The notes: generated by a model from the letters alone, not told the origin. DNA of 64,000 nt from an uncultured bacterium (GCA_903826405.1 CAIKEH010000042.1:186001-250000), one strand, 5' to 3'. Counted from the first letter of the stretch, positions 17,433 through 28,002 are shown. Program-made: numbers and translations.

Positions 17433-18509
17433 ATGTTTTTTGAGATCATATTTCTTTTGCTATCATGGGAGATCGATCACGGTGCAATTGACGCAACTAT
17501 TTATTCTGAAAAATCAACTGATCTTCGTGGTCCCATATCAAGTTTTCATGGCACGGCTCCTTCTTTGACTGCCGATAGCAGTAGGTTCCAACTTACTTTT
17601 TCTTCCGGCGACAGCATTTTTTACACTTATTCCGACATCCATGACGTGCATTTTGTGGATCCAGTTCCAGTAGCAATTGTAAAGGGATTGGTATCTGTTG
17701 GTGGGCGGGGTCCTGAGATCATAACAACGCGGCAGGGGCTGCTTATAGCCGCACCAGATGATTCTGGCGATATTCATACATTTTTAAAGGCAACACATCA
17801 GGACAATTGGGCGAAAGGGGGTATCATAAATGAACTTTCTGGTGTCGCCAGAGAGGCTTTCGTTTCCCTTGCTTGCAATACAGATGGTGATGTTTATGCG
17901 GTTTGGCTTGATCTTCGTGCGGATGGCCATAATAAGATTGCAGGAGCAAAAAGCATCGACGGGGGAATGTCCTGGTCAAAGAACCAGATCATATATCGGT
18001 CACCAGACAGTACTGTATGTGAGTGCTGTAAGCCTACTGTAGCCTTGAATGGCGCTCACGTGGCAGTGATGTTCAGGAATTGGATCGACGGCAATAGAGA
18101 TCTATATGTCATTCAGTCATTTGATGGAGGGGCGAGGTTTGGGAATGCAACAAAACTGGGAAAGGGTAGTTGGAAACTGAATGGATGCCCTATGGACGGA
18201 GGAAATGTTTTGTTGGATGCCAGTGGTGATGTGCACACTGTTTGGCGCAGGAAAGGTGAGGTCTTTGAGTGTCAGACTGGCAAAGAAGAAAAGTTAATCG
18301 GAGAAGGGATGCATTGCATTATGGCCGGACAGCCTGAAACTCGAGTCATTGCCTTTATGAATAAGGGACAGATATACCTCCGGAAACAAATAGGGGCCAT
18401 AACAAAACTTGGGGAAGGGGAGCGGCCAGCACTGGTTATCTCCGGACAGACGGCTCTATGTGCATGGGAACAGAACGGGAATATAGCTTATCGAGCGATA
18501 CCTAATTGA
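17433..18509 (+). CDS. Exported sialidase-like Asp-box beta-propeller protein
   Basis: The protein has 358 aa from the ATG at 17433 (an in-frame TTG lies two codons earlier). A short hydrophobic N-terminus (MFFEIIFLLLSW) could be a weak signal or anchor. It lacks the usual basic residues, so the true N-terminus may be shortened. Asp-box-type motifs occur in SIDGGMSWSKN and SFDGGARFGN, and blade-like repeats run throughout. A cysteine motif VCECCKPTV near residue 190 pairs with LNGCPMDGG further on. Such sialidase-fold proteins often lack sialidase activity, and no catalytic Arg triad is apparent. The neighbouring seven-heme lipoprotein suggests a shared extracytoplasmic function. The function is not known. 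Confidence 0.7.
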   Translation: MFFEIIFLLLSWEIDHGAIDATIYSEKSTDLRGPISSFHGTAPSLTADSSRFQLTFSSGDSIFYTYSDIHDVHFVDPVPVAIVKGLVSVGGRGPEIITTRQGLLIAAPDDSGDIHTFLKATHQDNWAKGGIINELSGVAREAFVSLACNTDGDVYAVWLDLRADGHNKIAGAKSIDGGMSWSKNQIIYRSPDSTVCECCKPTVALNGAHVAVMFRNWIDGNRDLYVIQSFDGGARFGNATKLGKGSWKLNGCPMDGGNVLLDASGDVHTVWRRKGEVFECQTGKEEKLIGEGMHCIMAGQPETRVIAFMNKGQIYLRKQIGAITKLGEGERPALVISGQTALCAWEQNGNIAYRAIPN

Positions 18510-19234
18510 GGAAAATTCTTTCAAAGTCAGCCATGTTTTACCCTAGCCAATGACTGCATATGTTTTTTTGCGTACATAACTTATCAGAATATTTTTATGA
18601 AGTTGAGTAAAAGTATTTGTTGATTGACTGGCAAGTGAATTAAGGGGTGGATGAAATTCAATGTTTGGATTGATCATCTTCGCAACGATCCTATTCAATG
18701 ACTATATATATGTATCCTATAATGTTGAGCATGGGATGGAGCGTCATACTAACGACTCTCGGCATGCCGGATCAAACGACTGAAATTTGCCCCCATCCGT
18801 ACTCAATAACCTTGGTCAAGCAGAACATTTCCTGCACTGAATGTATTTTGCAACAAGGCGCTTCACTTTCTACATGTACATATAGATCATAGACTTATAT
18901 CTATCTTAAAAACTTTGATTCTTCACCATTTTTTTGTGCTTGCGCCCGGTACGATTGCAAGGAGCTAAAAGTTCCTGACGGCGCTACGGCTGATTCCAGT
19001 TGGGATGATTTCATCAATAACATGACCAACAGGGGAATTTTCTGGTCCAAATAGACAATCCCGATTGATGATCGATTAGGGAATTTTTACGGATATCGAA
19101 ATACATGTCTATCAGTTCATATTTGATTTATGGATCAAATTATTTTGTTGACGGTTTTATAGTTACATGATCGATTAGGCGCTTGAAATGGAACTGCTTT
19201 AAGCTGTTGACATTTAAAGTAAGCCATTATATCC
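18510..19234. other. 725-bp intergenic region, possible short remnant
   Basis: No recognised gene. In one plus-strand frame, 18893-19054 reads as a coherent C-terminal-like stretch (ELKVPDGATADSSWDDFINN, then MTNRGIFWSK and TAG) without a good start. The same frame upstream (18698-18892) is an open 64-codon ORF ending in TAG. This may be an eroded gene. It lies downstream of both the beta-propeller gene and the TonB-receptor gene (convergent). Confidence 0.3.
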
Positions 19235-21691
19235 TCAGAATTCCACGATCAACCCGATCGTGGGCAGTACCGTCTTATCCAAATTGGGCAGGATCAATGC
19301 AATGGCATTACTGCCGTTCTGTTGGATGGGCTGACCATCTGTTGTGGTGAAGGCCGTATTATCCGCATTGCGTTGGAATGTGTATTGGGGAAGGCCGGCA
19401 TTTTTTGAGCCATACCAATTCTGAACTTCAAGGAAAATATCCAGAGTGAAATTTTTGACATTCCATTTCTTGTCGATCCGGATATCACTGGCATGGAATG
19501 CTTTCAGTTCCATGGAATTGGTCTTGTTGTAATCATTGATACCAGTGCCAAGGGTTAGGTAATTCAACTGGCTTCCGGGCATGTCGAATGGTGTGTAAGG
19601 CGCAGGGCCTTGGTATCTGAATTTCAAACCCAATTCCCAGTTGTGCTTGAATTTGTAGCCGAGCGTGGTGCTCAGGAGATGACGATTGTCCCAGTTGGCG
19701 CGGATCATGTTACCCTGGATATTGGTGAATTCCGATCGATAGAATGTATAGCTCAACACGCCGAAAAATCGCTTGGTCAGTTTCTGCTGTGCGAAGAACT
19801 CAAAACCATAAGCCCTTCCCTTGCCACTCTGTACCACGGACTCGTTGCCGACCGCGCCGAAGTCCGTTCCCTTGTTGGCCAAGCTCACCCCGTCGAGCAG
19901 ACTGACGGGATAATTGCTGTATTTCTTGTAGAATCCTTCCAACGTGAACCTGGTGGCACTGCTGCGCAAGTATTCCACTCCTGCCACGACATGGGTGCTG
20001 CGGATGTAGTCGCCCGGATTCCGGATGATGGTGCTACTTTGAAGATTCTGGTAGGTCAGTTGCGTATAGCTCGGCAGGCGATAATAAATGCCGTAGCTGG
20101 CACTGATGTTCCATTGGTTGCTGAGTGCATAGCTAGCGCTGATCCTGGGACTCAATTGCTTAAAAGGATTTGACTCGCTATTCTTCAAGCCATTCCCATC
20201 TATACGCAATCCCGCGCTCAAGGCCAATCTATCTTTCCATATCCTTTTCCCTGCCTGCACGAAAGCTCCATAGCGGAAAAAGTTGGTGTTGTCAGCCGTG
20301 CTCAGGATCTCCGCTTCCTGGATCACGTTGCCCTGGTCGTCGGTCAGACGCGGACGGTAGCGCTGGAAGAAGCTGTTGTCGAATTGCACGTATTGAACGG
20401 ATGCGCCATAAGCCAGCTTTATGCCCGCGAAATTTTTGGTGAGGTCGAACCTCAGTTTGTTCTCCGTTTCCCGGCTTTTGATGCGCAGGGTACGCTCGAA
20501 CTCTTGAGGATGATTATTGTCTTCGTATTTGTCGGCCTCATTGTCCAGCGTATTTCGGCTGAGGGATAGGTTCCAATAGCCTTTGTTGATCAGACGCTGC
20601 AAGGTGGCGCCGATGGTATAGCTCCATTGGTTGATGAGTGGGCTACTGTTGATGACGTATAGTTTTTCAGGCGTGGCGTTTTTGGGAGCGGCAAAGCTGA
20701 ACTCATCGATCGCCCCGATCCCGAGAAAGCTGAGGGTGGTCTTGTTGTCGATCTTCGTAGTGCTTTTGAATTGGAAGTCCCAATAATTAGGTCGGATAGG
20801 AAGGTCCAATGCCTTAAACAGGAACTGCAGATAACTTCGTCTTGCACTGGCAATGAAGGTTGTTTTTTTATTTATTGGACCGTCGAATGTTGCTGCTAGT
20901 TCGGTAGCACTTAGCCTGATGTTTCCTTGCAGGCGATTGGTGTTCCCGTTTTTCTGTTTGAACTGGAAGACGCTGCTCAAGGTGTTGTCGTATTTGGCGT
21001 CAAATGCGGAACTGTTCAGTTTTACGTCCTCGATGAAACTCACGTTGAGGATTCCTTGTGGGCCACCTCCACTACCCTGCGTACTGAAGTGATTGATGAT
21101 GGGCACTTCTATACCATCAAGATAATAAACATTTTCACTAGGAGCACCGCCACGGATAATGATGTCATTGCGGAAACCGCCCCCGCCTACACCACCTCCT
21201 ACACCGGGAAGAGATTGGATAACCTTGCTTATATCGAAGTTTCCTCCGGGATTCGCTTTTATGTCTTCGGTCGTTAGACGCTGAACACTGAGTGGGCTTT
21301 CCAGACTGGCTGCTCTTGCTGTATTCTTTCTGCCATTTACCACAATGGTCCCTAGTTGGCCAACGACTTGTTCCAGTTCGATTCCCAATGTGTTTTCATT
21401 GCCAGAAGTGATCACGATGTTATTCAGTATTTTGTTCTGATAACCTAGCGCTGTCAGTTCGAGCGTATATGTACCGGGTAAGATATCCCTGATGCGGAAA
21501 GCTCCATTGATGTCTGTTGTGGATCCGGAATTTCCGGGCTTCAGGATGATACTGACGGCGGGTAAGGAGGACTTTGTATTTTTATCTGTCACACTGCCAC
21601 CTATGCTGCCCGTAGTCTGTGCCATCAACGAGATACAGAGCAAATGGCCAATAAGAGTTATACTTGCTTTGTTTAGAAGTCCGTTTTTCAT
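19235..21691 (-). CDS. TonB-dependent outer-membrane receptor
   Basis: The protein has 818 aa. A Sec signal peptide (ITLIGHLLCISLMAQ) is followed by a carboxypeptidase-regulatory-like beta domain (about 28-110: GSIGGSVTDKNTKSSLPAVS). The plug domain carries IIIRGGAPSENVYYLDG (about 175-191), and a 22-strand-type barrel ends in a terminal aromatic residue (GLIVEF). No SusD partner adjoins, so it is not a classic Sus pair; the ligand could be a siderophore, peptide or small glycan. Its start is clear (ATG at 21689-21691) with a 330-bp upstream gap. A large sortilin-like propeller gene lies upstream on the same strand. Confidence 0.93.
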   Translation of the reverse strand: MKNGLLNKASITLIGHLLCISLMAQTTGSIGGSVTDKNTKSSLPAVSIILKPGNSGSTTDINGAFRIRDILPGTYTLELTALGYQNKILNNIVITSGNENTLGIELEQVVGQLGTIVVNGRKNTARAASLESPLSVQRLTTEDIKANPGGNFDISKVIQSLPGVGGGVGGGGFRNDIIIRGGAPSENVYYLDGIEVPIINHFSTQGSGGGPQGILNVSFIEDVKLNSSAFDAKYDNTLSSVFQFKQKNGNTNRLQGNIRLSATELAATFDGPINKKTTFIASARRSYLQFLFKALDLPIRPNYWDFQFKSTTKIDNKTTLSFLGIGAIDEFSFAAPKNATPEKLYVINSSPLINQWSYTIGATLQRLINKGYWNLSLSRNTLDNEADKYEDNNHPQEFERTLRIKSRETENKLRFDLTKNFAGIKLAYGASVQYVQFDNSFFQRYRPRLTDDQGNVIQEAEILSTADNTNFFRYGAFVQAGKRIWKDRLALSAGLRIDGNGLKNSESNPFKQLSPRISASYALSNQWNISASYGIYYRLPSYTQLTYQNLQSSTIIRNPGDYIRSTHVVAGVEYLRSSATRFTLEGFYKKYSNYPVSLLDGVSLANKGTDFGAVGNESVVQSGKGRAYGFEFFAQQKLTKRFFGVLSYTFYRSEFTNIQGNMIRANWDNRHLLSTTLGYKFKHNWELGLKFRYQGPAPYTPFDMPGSQLNYLTLGTGINDYNKTNSMELKAFHASDIRIDKKWNVKNFTLDIFLEVQNWYGSKNAGLPQYTFQRNADNTAFTTTDGQPIQQNGSNAIALILPNLDKTVLPTIGLIVEF

Positions 21692-22022
21692 TTATTAATT
21701 CTTTCAGACCTTGATATGTATGATCAACTTTTTTGAAGGAATAAAACAATAACAAAATATTCGGGAAAAGGTTTATTCTGTTCAGGCAAGCCGACCATAC
21801 GGTTATTTTTTCAATGACAAGGCAGTTTACAAAAAATGTTCGCGCAAGGGTATTTATTCACCTGGTTGGCGGAATTTTATTTTTGACCATGAGCCAATGC
21901 TTTTTCAGTATGAATTCCATCCTGTAATGGAATCCAAAAATTCTTTCGATGGGGAAACAACCATTGTTCAAGAAAACATTCCATTGGGAATGGTTTGATG
22001 AACATCAATTTAAGTTCACGGC
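21692..22022. other. 331-bp leader region of the TonB receptor
   Basis: AT-rich gap between the TonB-receptor start and the stop of the upstream gene on the same strand. I see no ORF, no tRNA and no full TTTG-N19-TAnnTTTG match. A promoter for the receptor is expected here. Confidence 0.4.
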
Positions 22023-25000
22023 TCAGAATTGGATGGCATCCACTTGTTTAGCTTTGACCAATGCATTATATCTAGATATCGATCCCTTGATGTCCGCTAG
22101 TTTTGCCTTTTCCCCAGCCCATTGCTTCTCCAGATCAATAATTCGATCTTTTGCTCCTTGTGTTACCCGAGGGTCGGCGACATCCAGATATCCATGCAGG
22201 GCAAAGAACTCGGTATTGAGTTTGCTTGCATAGTTGATCATGTCCTGCCCTCCTTTTGAACGGGTCTCCAATATATTGGATTCCCATTCGTCGATACTCT
22301 TGATGATAGCCTTTGCTTCATTGACTAATGTGTCAGCGCCTTTCACGCCGGCATAGGTTTCTATCTGATTGTTGAATTGGGCTTTCATCTTCCGCATACT
22401 ATTGATAGTGCTGTGAACATCTGTGACATCGGCACTGACCCTGTCCAGCATGCTTTTTTGCTCGGCCCAATCAATTTCCGAAACCGGTATGAGTGGGTTG
22501 GGTAGCAGGGTAACTTGTGTTTCGGAAAGTTGACCTTTGGCGCTCAACACGGCTTTGTATTGACCCGGTGGTACTAGGGCACCCGTGTATGGCATGGTCA
22601 TGAATTGACCTTTGATGTCGGGATGCAATTGTTCTCCCCGAATATCCCATAGGAAACGATTATGACCCTTTGCCACTTTGAGTGGCTCGGCCGGAGCAGG
22701 TCCGCCTTCATATCTGGAATATTCAGGATCTTTTTGATTCGTGAAGTATCTGACCAGTTTGCCATTCTTATCATAAATCGATAGGGTGATGGTATCCTTT
22801 TCCGTGTTTTCCGGCAAAGTGTAATCCAAGATCACGCCTGTTGGGGCGTCTTGTCCTGCATGAGGGTCCTTCTGAGGCAGGCCAGTACCGGCCCCATATC
22901 TATATGAGGCTTTGGGATGGAACAATTTCACTGCCAAGGGTCCCTCTGATACGGCATATTGTTGAAGGGATCCGAGATCGTCGAGGATCCAGAAAGCTCT
23001 TCCGGCAGTTGCTGCAACCAGATCGTTGTCACGGATCATGAGGTCGGTGACCGGCACTATGGGGAGGTTCAATTGAAGAGGTTGCCAATTGACTCCTGCA
23101 TTGAAGGATATGTAGAAACCTCGTTCGGCACCTGCATACAAAATGTTCTTGTTGACTTTGTCCTCCCGGATCACTTTGATGAAATCGTCTGCCTTCAAGC
23201 CATTTGAGATCTTGTTCCAACTTTTGCCATAGTCGGTGGTCTTATAGGTATAGGAACTGAAGTCGTTGAACTTGTAGCGGGTCCCTGTTATGTAAGCAGT
23301 TCCTTTGTCAAAAGAAGAAAGCTCTATGCTTTGTATCAGGCATTCAGGCAGTCCCGAGGGAGTGATGTTGGTCCAATTCACCCCGCCGTCCATTGTGAGA
23401 TGGACGAGTCCATCATCGCTGGCGGTCCAGATAACCCCTTTCTCCAGCGGGGATTCCATTACGTAATACAACGTGTTATAGACTTCCCCGCCAGCACCTT
23501 CATTGGTGAAAGGGATCCCTCCATCCACCTGTTTTGACTTTTCATTTCGGGTGAGATCGGGACTGATGACATCCCATTTGAGACCTCCATTGGTGGAGCG
23601 GAAAAGGACATTGCCTGCGTGGTAGACAACTTTAGGATCATGAGGTGATACTAAGACAGGGAAATTCCAATTGAATCGGTATTTCATGTCCTTAGGGGTG
23701 TTTGCCATCATCACGGAAGGGTAGGCCTGGATATTTTTCACTTCTCCTGACTTCATATCCTTGCGGTCGATAAATCCCTGATAACCTCCCCCATATACCA
23801 CAGAAGGGTCATTTGGATCGAATACCAGGTAAGCGGATTCTCCGCCAGGGCCATAAGTCCAATCTCTTTCCGTGATTTCTCCTTTGTTGTTTCGGCTAGC
23901 AATGATCACTGATGTATTATCCTGTTGGCCTCCGTATAGTTTGTATGGAAATACATTATCCGTGTTCACCCTGTAAAATTGAGCGGTGGGCTGATTATTG
24001 ATACTGCTCCAGGAGTGTGCGCCGTCGTAACTGATCTGACCTCCACCATCGTCAGCCAGTGCCATGATACCTGAATTCTGTGGGTGTATCCAGAGATCAT
24101 GTGTATCGCCATGTTGAATCTTGATCTGATGGAAAGTATTCCCCCCGTCTATGGATTTTTGCACCTGTGAATTCAAAACATAAACGACATCCTGATTTTT
24201 GGGGTCGGCAACGACTTTCATATAGTACCAGGAGCGACTGACCAGATCTGTTCCTTTTCCATGTAGTGACCAGGTCTTTCCTCCGTCGTCTGAGCGATAC
24301 AAGCCGGCAATGCTACGATCGGTCTCGACGATCGCGAAAACCCGATCGGGATTGGCGCGTGAAATGGCCAAGCCGATCTTGCCCATTTTTTCAGGCAATC
24401 CGGTTTTTAGTTTCTCCCAAGTTTTTCCTTCATCAGTGGATTTCCAAATCGCAGATCCCGGCCCACCGCTGGATACTGTCCAGGGAAAGCGTCGATGTTC
24501 CCATGATGCAGCATATAGGATTCGCGGGTTATTCATGTCCATTTGGAGTGAGGCAATGCCCGTGCTGTCGTTGATGTAGAGTATTCTTTCCCAGTTATTG
24601 CCGCCATCAACGGATTTATAAACTCCTCTTTCAGGGTTTGGACCATGTACAGTCCCTTGCGCGGCTACATATACGACATCCGGATTTTTCGGGTGTATGA
24701 CGATGTCGGAAATATGTCTTGTTTTTTCGAGCCCCATATTTTTCCAGGACCTGCCGCCATCGGTGGATCTATAAACTCCATCGCCATAGCTGGTCATGAC
24801 TCCCCGGACCGCATGCTCACCCGTACCTACAAAAACCACATTGGGATCGGATTCTGAAACGGAAATCCTTCCTATGGAACCTACTTTGAAGTATCCGTCC
24901 GATATATTATGCCAGGAATAGCCTGCATCGTCAGTGGTCCAAACTCCTCCGCCCGTATAGCCTGCATAATATTTCTGATCATTGGTGATCACGCCTGATA

Positions 25001-25166
25001 TGGTATTGGATCTTCCGCCGCGGAACGGTCCGACGTTTCGCCACTTGAGGTCCCTGAAGATGGAGTCCGGGACCATCTGGATGGTTTCAACGGTTTTTTC
25101 TTTTTTCTTTTGTGCAAAGCCGGAAATGGTGATCAGTGCAAAAAAGGCTAAGTAGATTGAACGCAT
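22023..25166 (-). CDS. Exported VPS10/sortilin-like Asp-box propeller protein
   Basis: The protein has 1047 aa with a Sec signal peptide (MRSIYLAFFALITISGFAQ). The long N-terminal part (about 40-720) is rich in Asp-box repeats: STDGGRSWKN, SVDGGNNWER, STDEGKTWEK, SDDGGKTWSL, SIDGGNTFHQ, STNGGLKWDV and TMDGGVNWTN. They would form one or two multi-bladed propellers like VPS10 domains. After about 780, a FlgD/Ig-like segment (DYTLPENTEKDTITLSIYD) and a helical C-terminal region follow. Such proteins are often annotated as glycosyl hydrolases, but no catalytic residues can be assigned. The start was chosen at the signal peptide, 44 codons into a longer frame. The function is unknown, with a binding role likely. 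Confidence 0.85.
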   Translation of the reverse strand: MRSIYLAFFALITISGFAQKKKEKTVETIQMVPDSIFRDLKWRNVGPFRGGRSNTISGVITNDQKYYAGYTGGGVWTTDDAGYSWHNISDGYFKVGSIGRISVSESDPNVVFVGTGEHAVRGVMTSYGDGVYRSTDGGRSWKNMGLEKTRHISDIVIHPKNPDVVYVAAQGTVHGPNPERGVYKSVDGGNNWERILYINDSTGIASLQMDMNNPRILYAASWEHRRFPWTVSSGGPGSAIWKSTDEGKTWEKLKTGLPEKMGKIGLAISRANPDRVFAIVETDRSIAGLYRSDDGGKTWSLHGKGTDLVSRSWYYMKVVADPKNQDVVYVLNSQVQKSIDGGNTFHQIKIQHGDTHDLWIHPQNSGIMALADDGGGQISYDGAHSWSSINNQPTAQFYRVNTDNVFPYKLYGGQQDNTSVIIASRNNKGEITERDWTYGPGGESAYLVFDPNDPSVVYGGGYQGFIDRKDMKSGEVKNIQAYPSVMMANTPKDMKYRFNWNFPVLVSPHDPKVVYHAGNVLFRSTNGGLKWDVISPDLTRNEKSKQVDGGIPFTNEGAGGEVYNTLYYVMESPLEKGVIWTASDDGLVHLTMDGGVNWTNITPSGLPECLIQSIELSSFDKGTAYITGTRYKFNDFSSYTYKTTDYGKSWNKISNGLKADDFIKVIREDKVNKNILYAGAERGFYISFNAGVNWQPLQLNLPIVPVTDLMIRDNDLVAATAGRAFWILDDLGSLQQYAVSEGPLAVKLFHPKASYRYGAGTGLPQKDPHAGQDAPTGVILDYTLPENTEKDTITLSIYDKNGKLVRYFTNQKDPEYSRYEGGPAPAEPLKVAKGHNRFLWDIRGEQLHPDIKGQFMTMPYTGALVPPGQYKAVLSAKGQLSETQVTLLPNPLIPVSEIDWAEQKSMLDRVSADVTDVHSTINSMRKMKAQFNNQIETYAGVKGADTLVNEAKAIIKSIDEWESNILETRSKGGQDMINYASKLNTEFFALHGYLDVADPRVTQGAKDRIIDLEKQWAGEKAKLADIKGSISRYNALVKAKQVDAIQF

Positions 25167-25362
25167 GTTGCGTGGTTTAGGGGATTCAAGATACTGAATG
25201 CAGGGGTATAAACGTGATGTTGCTAGATATGGAAATAGGTTGTTTTCATAGGTTTTGAGCTTCCGGTGAAGTATGGCCGAGTACATCACTTGAATCACGG
25301 AGTTTCATGCCTGATCATCAAGCTTGGTTCAAGTTTGATGTGGCATTCTCCTTCAAGATCTG

Positions 25363-28002
25363 TCAACTGATCTCAAAAGCGATTTCCTTTCCTGATACTT
25401 TCACTTTTTTGAGTTCCAATTTTCCTGACCTCATCTTGATTTTAGGCTTTCCGCCACTCAGCATCACGGTTCCGAAACCTGTTGCGGTGGACAGGAAGGA
25501 ACGAAAGTCTCCCACCTTGGAATCGATATACAAAGTTTTTTCCACGGCATCATATCGTACACCTGTCAATGCTTGCAGGTATCCATAGCTGGACATGGCT
25601 CTGGCATACCAGTGACCACATTCATATTCATTAAAGGGGTTTCTGACCTTGCCATCATATCTTTTTCTGGACAATCTTAATATGTCCAGACCTTCCTTCA
25701 CCATGCCCATCAACATCAGGTGGGAAGCCGCCTGGTGTTCGATACCGGTCCATACCTCGTCGCTGTAGACGAAAGGGAGAGAAAGTTTTCCTCCATTAGG
25801 CCAGGTACAGAGTAGCAGTCCACCTTCTTCTCCAAGAGCGAATGATGGCCTTTGCGGGTTGGCATGTTCCTGTAGGTTTTCCTTCAGATTGTATTTGTGG
25901 ATGGCTTTGAGGTGACTTTTGATCCGGGAGGGATCCAGTACATCATCCATCCCGCACATGCGTGCGATCCAAGCGCCCAACACGCCATCGGACAGGCATC
26001 CCATTCCGTATTGGTATTTGGGTCCTTCTTTTTGAAGTAGCTCCTTTGCCTCGATGGAATATTCACCTCCGAAGGACATGGCCGTCAAAGGGTCTTTGGC
26101 TTGTAAGCCCGTGTATCGGATCTCCTGAATGAAGTATTCGCCATTGTAGAGGCGTGATTCCATGTATGACTTTCCCTTGATCAGGATGGTTCTGTATCGT
26201 TCGACATCGATCCCCAATTTTTCCCCCATGGAGATGATGGATCGAAGAGCCCCAAGGTAAAAGCTGACATGCATTCCATCGGGCCCCCAAAATTCAATGT
26301 CGTAGGTGTTGTGATGGGGTTCTTCGATCACTCCCTGTTCCTTGGGATCCCACGTAAGGATGCAGTAGTCCATGCTTTTTTTGACCATGGGGAACATTTT
26401 CTTGATCCAGGCATCATCTCCGCTGATACGCCATTCCCTGTATGCTTTCATGATACCGCCCAGTTGTCCGTCTGCAGCGGCATGGAAATCGTGCTTGTTC
26501 GGCTTAATGGGTAATGTGGCACGGAAATTCTGATGGCCCATGCTGTCCTGATTCTCGCAAAATTCGGTATGGCGCAGGCTTCTTTCCAAAGCGGGGAACA
26601 GATGAGGGATGGCCTGAGCATAATTCCATACATGGGTGCATGATCCGTGACAGCAACCCCAACTGTCTCCACAACCCTCCCAACTCCATAGTCTGCCGTC
26701 ATATTGCCGCAAGACGGTAGGTGATTTCAAGATGGTGAGATTGGCTGCAACTGCTTCTATGACTTCCGGGGGTAATGTGCTATCGTAAAAACAGTCACGG
26801 AATGTTGCCGATTTTTCCCGAAGCGAATCATAATTCCCTTTCCAGTGATCCGAAATTTCTTTTATCGAGGTGAATATGCTGCTGTAATAAGGTTTGTAGG
26901 TTTTGCCGTTGAAATCCTTGTCGTAAGGGTCTAAACCCATGTCACTGGGTGAATTACAACAGCCGGAATCCGGGTTGCAGTTTTCCTTGGGTGCGCCTTC
27001 CTCTCCATATGTTTCGAGAGATTCGGGAGTATACCAAGATATCATGACCCGAATGGTTTTCTTCTTGCCAGGTGCCAATTGGAAGGGAACGTAAAGTGAG
27101 GCACCGGGTGCGTCTTTTTCCACGGGCGGGTTGCTGCTGATGATGCCATCACGTACGTGATTCCAGGCCATGGTCATTGGGTCCCACCATCCTCCTCTGA
27201 ACCAGCAATGGTCGACACTGGTGGCAGCGTCATCTGTGAAGATGGCCAGTTCACTCTGGTATGGTATGTTTTTATTACCCGCTTCCGCAAGTATGAATCC
27301 ATTTGAATATGGGTCGATCTTATTTCTGCCTTCGTCAAGTCGCAGGAAATTTTTGGTATTGAACGAGAAAACCTGATCGTAAGTTTTCGTGCCTTTATTG
27401 GTAAAACTATATTCCAGCGCCGCAACGGGCAAACTTGAATTCCTGTCGTCTCCAGGGATGAACGGGCTCCACCCGGTGATCTCTGCTTGAATGGGGTGGT
27501 CCGGGTCGCTCAGGCTGATGATGCCGAATGGGAATCTGGTCAGAAACTCTGTATTTCGGAAACGGGGCAGACCGGTGGTAGAGCCGGTATCGCCATTCCC
27601 AGCATCCTTCCTACCGAATTTCTTCCAATCTGGCACTGGTCCCTCGAGCACCTTTGCGCCATTGGGCACACCTTTTACCAGCAAAGCTGCGAAAAGTCCA
27701 GGTTCGTTGAAAATATCGGGTTTGTTACGTACGGAAACATGTGAGATCGCCCCAGTCCCTTCCAAGCAAATCATGCCTGCCCCCATCCCCCCCAAGGGGA
27801 AGGCTAGGCGGTTGAGGTGTGAGCCTGTATATGTACTGTTGAATGGATGGCCGAACTTTTGTTGAGGCTCGGCGCCCTCACTTTTCATGGTGGATGTTTC
27901 CTTAACCCCAGTAGCCTTGAGGGCGGCTGGAAATAAAGCGGTGGCTGTACTTCCCAAGCCGATACTCCGTATAAAGGATCTGCGTCCGGAATTTCTCTTC
28001 AT
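25363..28002 (-). CDS. GH116-family glycosidase (GBA2-like), Tat-exported
   Basis: The protein has 879 aa. The N-terminus SGRRSFIRSIGLGSTATALF is a twin-arginine signal, so it is folded before export. The N-terminal beta-sandwich begins LNRLAFPLGGMGAGMICLEG. The (alpha/alpha)6 catalytic domain includes WSWEGCGDSWGCCHGSCTHV and later HNTYDIEFWGPDGMHVSFYL, the characteristic block that holds the nucleophile Glu region of GH116. The acid/base is expected near CGMDDVLD or the SFGGEYS segment. GH116 enzymes cleave beta-glucosides, beta-xylosides or glucosylceramide. The substrate here is unknown. The Met 9 codons upstream was rejected because the Tat motif should be near the start. Same strand as the propeller gene, with a 196-bp gap. 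Confidence 0.9.
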   Translation of the reverse strand: MKRNSGRRSFIRSIGLGSTATALFPAALKATGVKETSTMKSEGAEPQQKFGHPFNSTYTGSHLNRLAFPLGGMGAGMICLEGTGAISHVSVRNKPDIFNEPGLFAALLVKGVPNGAKVLEGPVPDWKKFGRKDAGNGDTGSTTGLPRFRNTEFLTRFPFGIISLSDPDHPIQAEITGWSPFIPGDDRNSSLPVAALEYSFTNKGTKTYDQVFSFNTKNFLRLDEGRNKIDPYSNGFILAEAGNKNIPYQSELAIFTDDAATSVDHCWFRGGWWDPMTMAWNHVRDGIISSNPPVEKDAPGASLYVPFQLAPGKKKTIRVMISWYTPESLETYGEEGAPKENCNPDSGCCNSPSDMGLDPYDKDFNGKTYKPYYSSIFTSIKEISDHWKGNYDSLREKSATFRDCFYDSTLPPEVIEAVAANLTILKSPTVLRQYDGRLWSWEGCGDSWGCCHGSCTHVWNYAQAIPHLFPALERSLRHTEFCENQDSMGHQNFRATLPIKPNKHDFHAAADGQLGGIMKAYREWRISGDDAWIKKMFPMVKKSMDYCILTWDPKEQGVIEEPHHNTYDIEFWGPDGMHVSFYLGALRSIISMGEKLGIDVERYRTILIKGKSYMESRLYNGEYFIQEIRYTGLQAKDPLTAMSFGGEYSIEAKELLQKEGPKYQYGMGCLSDGVLGAWIARMCGMDDVLDPSRIKSHLKAIHKYNLKENLQEHANPQRPSFALGEEGGLLLCTWPNGGKLSLPFVYSDEVWTGIEHQAASHLMLMGMVKEGLDILRLSRKRYDGKVRNPFNEYECGHWYARAMSSYGYLQALTGVRYDAVEKTLYIDSKVGDFRSFLSTATGFGTVMLSGGKPKIKMRSGKLELKKVKVSGKEIAFEIS

